64,000 nt of DNA, taken from the NCBI GenBank assembly GCA_030844895.1, contig JAUTDX010007095.1, positions 372,001-436,000 of the forward strand, read 5' to 3'. Shown piece after piece: positions 57,376 to 64,000 of the stretch (within the stretch, counting starts at the first letter, position 1; each line of letters begins with the position of its first letter). Made by a program: the position numbers and the translations under genes. Origin of the DNA: Ambrosia x helenae (Eukaryota; Streptophyta; Magnoliopsida; Asterales; Asteraceae). The notes below the pieces were generated by a model. It saw only the letters and a program-made list of their open reading frames with translations. It ran no database searches and was not told the origin of the DNA.

Positions 57376-58511
57376 GTAACACCCCAACCGATGGCGGAAA
57401 CATCGGGATGTCACATATTGATGATTGTTCAGTAGCTCATGGTAAATAATAAATTTCATTATATGATTTAAATAAATTACATACAATTGTTCTACAAGAA
57501 TTCGTACATCAAATTGAATAAAACTATGCACACATCTTCAAGCATTAATTCAAATCTTCAAGCAAGTAGAACCTGAAACATGTTAAGTTGAAAATATTTT
57601 GGGTCAACAAAAGTTGGTGAGAATTACATAGGTTTTGATAATCGAATAAAATTGTTGTGCAATTCATGTGTCATGGCAATCTAGTCCATATGTGAAAACA
57701 TACTAGAAGTAAATCGAGTGCATAATCAACCATTGTGACTGTTGTATTGTGGTACATCCCATACGCTCATGGTTCACTCGTTTATATTGCAGTAACAAAC
57801 ACCCACGCAACCTTTGTAGGAGGCACGTATCCGGGTGGGATTGTCAGTCCAATAGATCTATCAATGTATACCGTTTGGCTGATGAATGTTTATGCTAGAA
57901 TTGTGCTTACCCTAGTCATGTTCAAGACATAATGCAACATAGAAAAACACATAGACACATTGATGATTGAATTGCATAAATAATGTTGTAACATGTTTCA
58001 CCCCAAAAACGGTGATAAATAGAAAAGGGGCTATGTAAAACTCACCTTAGCAAAATGTTATGTCTCGTAAAAAAATAGAATAATGTGTTGTGAATGTATG
58101 CGAGGCGAATCCTAAAGACTCAACAACGTAGCTAGTCCAAATTGAAGAAAACGAAAAAGAAAGAATATCAAGCTTCCAATTCGCCAATTACAAGGACTTA
58201 TAATCAAAGCTTCAATTGTAGAAGTAATAGACTATAGAAGAAAGGTATGAGGGAAAGTTTAATCGGATTGAAACAATCGATTTAGAGGTGCAAAGTATAA
58301 TGGGTCATAGGTGGGTTTTTATACTAGTTTTGGAGTCAATTAGCCATTAAAATTGGTCAACACCATAAAGTAAGGTTTTATGATGAATTGACTATTTGAC
58401 TAAGACTTTGACTGTTTGACTAAGACTTTGACTAGGACTTTGACTATTTGACTCAAGGCTTTATTTAAAAAAAAAAAATCTTGTATGTGAAAAAAAAAGA
58501 ATTTAGAATCA

Positions 58512-58569
<58 letters not shown>

Positions 58570-58730
58570 TATATACATTTATGTATGTATATAAGTTGTG
58601 AGTTAGGATAAAGAAAGACTTACGCACATTTGTATAATATTAATGATAAAGGTGTAAAAAAAAATATATATATATATATATAAGGGCTTTTTATGTATTA
58701 AAATTTTGGGAAAAATTTTGCGATGTTACA
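57376..58730 (-). repeat. LTR of a second chromovirus, about 1.36 kb
   Basis: Minus strand begins TGTAACATCGC after a polypurine AAAGTAGGGGAGAC and ends CAACCGAT-complement GGTTGGGGTGTTACA, so TG…CA ends are good. It contains an (ATT) run of about 19 units (58,513-58,569) and a TA run (about 58,664-58,683). It replaces the rest of the first chromovirus. Confidence 0.75.
58513..58569. repeat. (ATT)19 microsatellite
   Basis: Uninterrupted ATT repeats within the second chromovirus LTR. Confidence 0.95.
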
Positions 58731-59188
58731 GTCTCCCCTACTTTTGGAAACTTCGTCCCGAATTTTATTGAAAACACAGGGTTGAAGGTGATTGGGTAGA
58801 AATTAGGACAAGGGTGGTTTTGGAAGTTTCGAGTTAAGGCATGACATAAATTTATAGGTAACAGAATAAACTGTTTCGAATAATTTGGGTAAGGGTTTTG
58901 ATATGTGTGAGTTTTAAGGGTTGGATTAGGTTCATCTGAAATAGCAAGGAGAATAAGAATCTTAAGTTTTAGGACTCCTAAAAGAAATGCATGAGTTGAT
59001 TGACTATAGAAAGACTAAATGAACTACTAGGTAACTAGAGTTTATAATTGGTTATTTACTGAAAACCTTGATAGAATTTCACACTACCTTAACGTACCTG
59101 TAAATTCATGATTACGTTCCGGACCGCAATCACCAATTTACCTTACATTAAAGTTTTGCGTCCTTCTATATCTCCACCGATTGTTGAT
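58731..59188 (-). mobile_element. internal 3' stub of the second chromovirus
   Basis: The polypurine tract and about 440 bp of non-coding internal sequence follow the LTR. No pol motif is seen before the next LTR start at 59,189. Confidence 0.5.
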
Positions 59189-61529
59189 GTAACACCCCAA
59201 CCGATGGCGGAAACATCGAGGTGTCACGTAGTGACGATTGTTCAATAGCACATGGACTAGATTATAAATATTAATAGCAAACAAACTTTCATTGTCCAAA
59301 AGGAAATACAAAAGTCTTAATAGAAATCCCAAACATAGATAAATATATATTCAGTCTTTTATTTAAGCACTAGGTCCAGCCTAAGCGTGAAAGCATGTAA
59401 GATCAAACGTCACCTGAAACATGTACAAAATAATATCTGTCAACACATATAATGTATTGGTGAGTACATCCGTTTGATATATGTAGTAAGGTAAAACTTA
59501 GCAAATCAAATGTAACATAGTGTTTGCAAAAGGTAGTATTTGGTATCCGGGTCAAATCAACCCTGTGAAAGGAAAGAAGATATATATAGTATGCGCTAGT
59601 AGTAATGAAATACATAGCAATGACAAGGACTCTCAACAGAGTCACAAGGGTATATACCATAGATCTATTCATTGAAATGCTAGGCCGCAACGGTTAATGA
59701 TTTGACAAGTCATAGATACACATAATGACACAAACAACTCACATAAGATTTGCTATTTTAGTAAAATGAAATAGAAATTTGATAGTAAGTACATGAGTAG
59801 CCCCAAAAAGTAATATGAAAAAGGGAAAGATATACTCACCGTTTGCTAAGTGTAAATTCCGAGAAAGTTCGTCGTAAAGGCTTAAGAATTCCGAAGAACT
59901 CAACCTATATATATGAAAATGCTAATGAAGGATATGTTTTAAAAGTCTAAGGTGTTAAGGTAGCAAGACACCTAGTTACACAACTTGTCGGTTTTAGGCG
60001 ATACTTTGGCAATTTCTCAAAATTCCAATTCGTGTGACTTGTAAAAACATGTAGTATTTTAAACATACCTTTAATTATATGTTTTTATTTCAAAAATACA
60101 CTTTTAAGACCTGTTCTAAATCAGATTTGAAATTTATACAAATTTTGTCGTTTTTCGCCTTTTTACAACATAGTTTTGTAACGGACTTCGCCAAAATTTA
60201 GTTTTTGAACCAATACTCAAAGTTTTTGGTCAAAATAAGTTATTTGATGAACTTTTAAGTGATTTGTGGTATAAATAATCAGACTTTATATTTTCTTCAA
60301 AAATCACCCACTAAAGCCCATATTTTAAGCATTTCTAGGCCCAAAACTTGGTCATTTTCTTACAATCCAAAACCCAATTATTTTCCTTTATACATGAGTC
60401 ATTTAGTCAAGTTTATAAACCAAACTTTCTGTTTCATAACAGCTCTTAAAATCTCATTAAAAAGCCTCATGCTTATGCAAAATTTTCATATCTTTTATGT
60501 CCAACTTTGAATCCAACATGTTAACCAAAGTTTATTGTTTTTGTCCATAATATTGGCCTTTTAAAATACCCTTTTAATGTCAATATTTTCTGTTCTAAAA
60601 ACATAATTTCATTACTTTATTTCATAAAGCTTAATCAACATTTATTTAAACACTAATGCAAATAACATAACATATCATCAATGTGACTAACAAAATCCAC
60701 CATTTTTATGTTATTTTTCACCATTTTAAGGTTAATAAACTCATTCTTATGAAAACCCATGGAATAATATTATTATGTCTTTTAATAAAATCAAGAGTAT
60801 CCAACAAGTTTTTAGTTAGTTTTAATCACCAAAATCATATACATACATATATATACACCCACGGCCGTACGTATACATGTATATATATCTTCAAGTTTTT
60901 TCATCATCCAATTTAATAAATTGTTATATTATACCAAGAATCTTGTTGTATAGGTGTTGGATCATACATGCAAGACAAAATTCAAAGCAAATCATGAAAC
61001 ACATACACACACAACACACACGACACACACACACGACACACACCCATAACTATCTCTCTTTTATTTTTGTAAAACCTTCTTTAAAACCATTCAGTAAAAA
61101 CCTTTATATTTTCAGATTTGTGTGGTAAATCCAAGTTGGAAATGAAATAAATGAACAAGGGTTTGTAATTTATACCTTACAAAATAAAGTGGATGATAGA
61201 TGAAGAAATGCTTAAAAATCCTTAATAATCCTTGTTCATAACTTCAAGATTTAATCCCCATGGATGATATTGCATGAAATATGGAAGGTTTTTATTTAGT
61301 GTTTTAATGAAGTAGAGAGAGAGTAGTGAGAGAGTGAGAGTGTACGGTTATTGGAGAGAGAGAAAGAAAGAAATTGTAATGTGGTGTATGGAGAATATGA
61401 AAAGGTTTGTGTGTAGGTTTAAATAAGAATTCATTTGCATTGATGAGTCAACACAATAGGCTTTGATGGCAGCCCCATGTCTCGACACACACATATAATA
61501 GCATGGATGATTCATTTTTTATATCTATA
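59189..61529 (-). repeat. related chromovirus LTR, end not defined
   Basis: TGTAACACCCCAACCGATGG at 59,189 matches the outer end of the LTR at 57,376, and similarity continues for some 60 bp with changes. No matching other end was found before 61,529; an AC-rich run (60,998-61,047) and GA-rich stretch (61,312-61,375) lie inside. No gene seen in this span. The right limit is a guess set by the Helitron-like start. Confidence 0.5.
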
Positions 61530-62306
61530 TCTATATTATATTATTAAGGAGGAGTTATGTATACTATTGTAATTTTGTTATGGGTACAAGTTTTGTTGCT
61601 ACATATACAACTTAATAAAGCTTGTTTGATAGGGGTAAATTAGTCACTTAAGTGTACATTAAGACACTTACAAGATTATTAAAGTAATTTTATATGTTGT
61701 TTGTAGTTTACAACTCAAATTTCATTCCCTTACTATCCTCCCACCTTTCACCGTACCACCATTTCCTCTCTGCATTAATCAATCCCTTAAATGCTAGAAT
61801 GTTAACTGACGTTCATTCTTTTAATCTATGTCTTCTCGTCTCTCTCTATATTGCCAGGTATCACTTTTATTTTCTTAACCACTCACGTATCCACCACCGC
61901 TTCAATTTTCTTCACCATTACATCCTCTGGATCTGCACATGTGGTTGCAGTTCCAGATCGGATACAGATCAATACAACCATCCGACAATATCCATGAGCT
62001 CACAACAACCGTCCGATTACATCCGCGGCACAAATTGAAGTCCATAGATCCGATTAAACGACAGATCAACAACCTCAATCAATTTCACTGCATAACTAGG
62101 GTTGTCAAGTTTAAACAACCAGATAATATCCCCCACAGGTACACATAATTTTAGGGGGTGTTTTCTATTCATGATATCATTTGGGTTTTTTTTTTTCCTA
62201 ATATCATTGATAACGATGAAGTTGCTTTGCAGCTTCATGTGTTCATGATTTCACGGTGGACATGTGGTGTTTGTGTGTCGTTTTGCACCAGATGCTTTGA
62301 GGTACG

Positions 62307-62380
62307 ATGGCGTTCCATGAGCTCGCTGGAGAACCGCCGCCGTTGAGCGATTTGTTACGTAAATTTTCGACCAAGTCAAG
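62307..62380 (+). pseudogene. short coding-like exon, unidentified
   Basis: An ATG opens MAFHELAGEPPPLSDLLRKF and STKSR and runs into a donor-like gtaata. It looks like a first exon of a host gene. I cannot assign it. Confidence 0.3.
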
Positions 62381-62484
62381 GTAATATTTTTGTCCAATTT
62401 GCATTGACTTAGCGATTATACTCCCTTACTGAACCAGATGATTGAATATCATATCTTTGTGATATCAAATGTTTCTCTTAATAG

Positions 62485-62767
62485 ATTAGAAGCGATTACA
62501 ATTTCCTGTTACAACCAAAGCAGGTGATTGGACTGGATGAACACGTGATTAAGAAGGTGATTGAGTATAAGTTTAATGATGAGGGGAACAGGGTTAAGAT
62601 AACGACCACGACACGTGTAAGGAAGCTAGCGAATGCTAGGCTTAGTAAGCGTGCGATTAAGAGACGGTCGTGGGCGAAGTTTGGGGATGCGGTGCATCAG
62701 GGTGTTGGTGCTCGGTTGACTATGGTTTCTATTGAGGAGATTATCTTTGAGAGGCCTAGGGCTCCAG
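62485..62767 (+). pseudogene. eIF3 subunit G exon fragment
   Basis: eIF3G is an RNA-binding subunit of the translation initiation factor eIF3. The frame runs from an acceptor-like aatag through SDYNFLLQPKQVIG, VIEYKFNDEGNRVKI, RVRKLANARLSKRA, RRSWAKFGDAVHQG and EEIIFERPRAPG to a donor ccag/gtatat. This is the conserved N-terminal (non-RRM) part of plant eIF3G. The true start exon and the C-terminal RRM are not found, and the sequence after 62,767 is non-coding. A fragment or truncated copy is more likely than a working gene. Confidence 0.8.
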
Positions 62768-63675
62768 GTATATTGTTTTTGGATTTGGAAATATTATTAT
62801 ATGTGTTTTTGTTATTATTTGGATATGGTTTTTGTTGCTTTAAATTGTTGCTGTAGATATGAGATTAGTATTAGCAATCTATAATTGCTTTTGTAGGTTG
62901 TAAGCAACATATTACATATTGTTTTTAAAGCTAATTGATTAAAGTTTTTTTACCTTGGATGTGTAGCTAATTATATACTAAAAGTTTGCTCTTAATTATG
63001 TGATATTTTCCATAATTTGGATATGTTATATTGCAATATTTGTGTTTTTCTTTAATGATCGGATATGTCATATGATTAGTTGCTTTAAATTGTTGTTGTA
63101 GGCCTTATAGATATGGTATGCTTTTGTAGTGTATAAGCAACATGTTTCCTATGTAACTTTTAATAGTTAATGGAAGTTGTTTTTTCACCCCTGGATGTTT
63201 GGCTGATTATGTATAGAGAATTTGTTCTTGATTTTGTAATATTTTTGTGTGTGTTTATATATTTATTAGAAATGTTGTTAGAGATGTAATTAGTCAGGAT
63301 ATTATTATCCATTACCGTACACTTATTTGTTTTATTGTAGTATCTCTGTTTAATCTTCTTTAAAGGAGTCATATGATCGATCCAACCTATAATTATTTTA
63401 TATAACAATTACCGGATAATTACTTATGTTAAATTGGGTTCAAGCGTAGAAGATATATATCGATAGTTTAAAGTACTTAACCAATAATTGTATGTAATGA
63501 GTTATATTTTTTTTACCTTTTCAGGTAAAAAAGAAGTTGATAATTTCATTATAAGGCTGTTAGTGATTGAAACAAGTATCCTGCGTCAGATAAACCGTCA
63601 TGTTATAGCAAAACACGTTGTCACTGCAACATGGTGATTGACAATTGCTAAAAACTTATTACTTACTCAGCAAGT
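62768..63675. other. spacer between gene fragments
   Basis: AT-rich, with an internal duplicated theme (gttgctttaaattgttg … gtagg near 62,835 and 63,080). No coding frame recognised. Confidence 0.4.
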
Positions 63676-63679
63676 GTTT

Positions 63680-64000
63680 CTTTCATGGGAGTATGGGACC
63701 GGTGCTACTTTATGCCGGGAGATTCTGTTTTATGTCGCGGACATAGGACTTTATGGAGAGTCTAAAAAGGTTTATGTTTTTGCCGTACATTAGAAGATAT
63801 ATGTTTTAAAGTACTATTTGTATAACTTTTGTAAATAAAATATCAGGTTGTCCCGCAAATCCTAGGACGGCCACTTGAACCACGGGAGACAATCCCAGCG
63901 GGGGCTGTTTCTGGTGGTCTGGCTGCAGTCACGACAACACCCTTCGACGTGATGAAAACTAGATTGATGACGGCACCTCAAGGGCGACTCGTATCCATGT
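63680..64000 (+). pseudogene. mitochondrial carrier fragment (SAM-transporter-like), runs off the window
   Basis: Two exon-like pieces join in frame: 63,680-63,769 with GTGATLCREILFYVADIGLYGESKK in pieces (GTGATLCREILFY, GLYGESKK) ending at a gt donor, and 63,847-64,000 after tatcag with PAGAVSGGLAAV and the carrier signature PFDVMKTR (PxDxxKxR). The spacing and words resemble the plant S-adenosylmethionine transporter-like carrier of the inner envelope/mitochondrion as I recall it. The first piece is out of frame upstream (a small gagtatggg duplication), so a captured fragment is favoured. Confidence 0.65.

Larger units (their letters stand above)
61530..64000 (+). mobile_element. possible gene-fragment-carrying Helitron, 5' part
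   Basis: TCTATATTATATTATTAAGG at 61,530, preceded by A, has the look of a plant Helitron 5' end (A/TCTATA…). Beyond it lie pieces of at least two unrelated host genes, in the same orientation and with introns, as in Helitron transduplication. The 3' end would be outside the window, so this is a hypothesis. Confidence 0.4.

Noticed and set aside
59189..61529. A complete second copy forming an LTR pair with 57,376-58,730
   Set aside because: No primer-binding site next to 59,188, clear divergence, and no matching far end; treated as a separate LTR piece.

Overview
The window is a plant nuclear, AT-rich, transposon-dense stretch from a eudicot. The hAT-type MITEs built from GTATCGG and GTTCG words, the Tekay/Del-like chromovirus and the expanded CNL family make an Asteraceae genome my best guess, but that is inference. 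No operon logic applies: a few host genes with introns sit among layers of nested mobile DNA.

Layout. 1-3,030: remnant of a Ty1/copia element (+) and a Ty3/gypsy gag stub (-). 3,059-13,326: CNL disease-resistance pseudogene I, split by a complete copia element (5,948-12,272) whose 3' LTR was itself hit by a 1.46-kb MULE (10,723-12,183) that carries host gene fragments. 14,935-19,945: CNL pseudogene II, 5'-truncated and split by a young gag-only LTR element (15,009-18,216) with identical LTRs. 20,470-21,885: MITE-like block with extreme strand asymmetry, then a 165-bp tandem repeat. 22,494-23,908: PPR pseudogene (-). 25,357-31,757: SINE, hAT MITE and a full-length, decayed L1 LINE. 33,186-35,193: intact B-type cyclin (-) with MSA-type promoter motifs. 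35,777-36,390: hAT MITE. 38,014-38,926: two-exon phytocystatin (+). 40,586-44,119: NC2-alpha/DRAP1 transcription repressor subunit (-), six exons. 46,498-48,500: UBA-domain protein (-) with one frameshift. 50,801-52,680: 3' part of an autonomous Helitron (-), broken by a chromovirus (52,681-57,375), itself followed by further chromovirus LTRs (57,376-61,529). 61,530-64,000: probable gene-fragment-carrying Helitron with an eIF3G exon and a mitochondrial-carrier fragment.

The most unusual signal is in the gag-only LTR element. Both its leader, just after the primer-binding site, and the whole 3' non-coding region, just before the polypurine tract, are filled with small hairpins. Their stems differ in sequence but stay paired, and their loops are always GTGAN. 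This looks like a repeated cis-acting RNA element, possibly for Gag binding or packaging.

The host genes (cyclin B, cystatin, NC2-alpha, UBA protein) have unrelated roles and share no visible regulation. Several otherwise well-preserved reading frames are broken by single-base indels, often in homopolymers, so part of the decay could be sequencing error.
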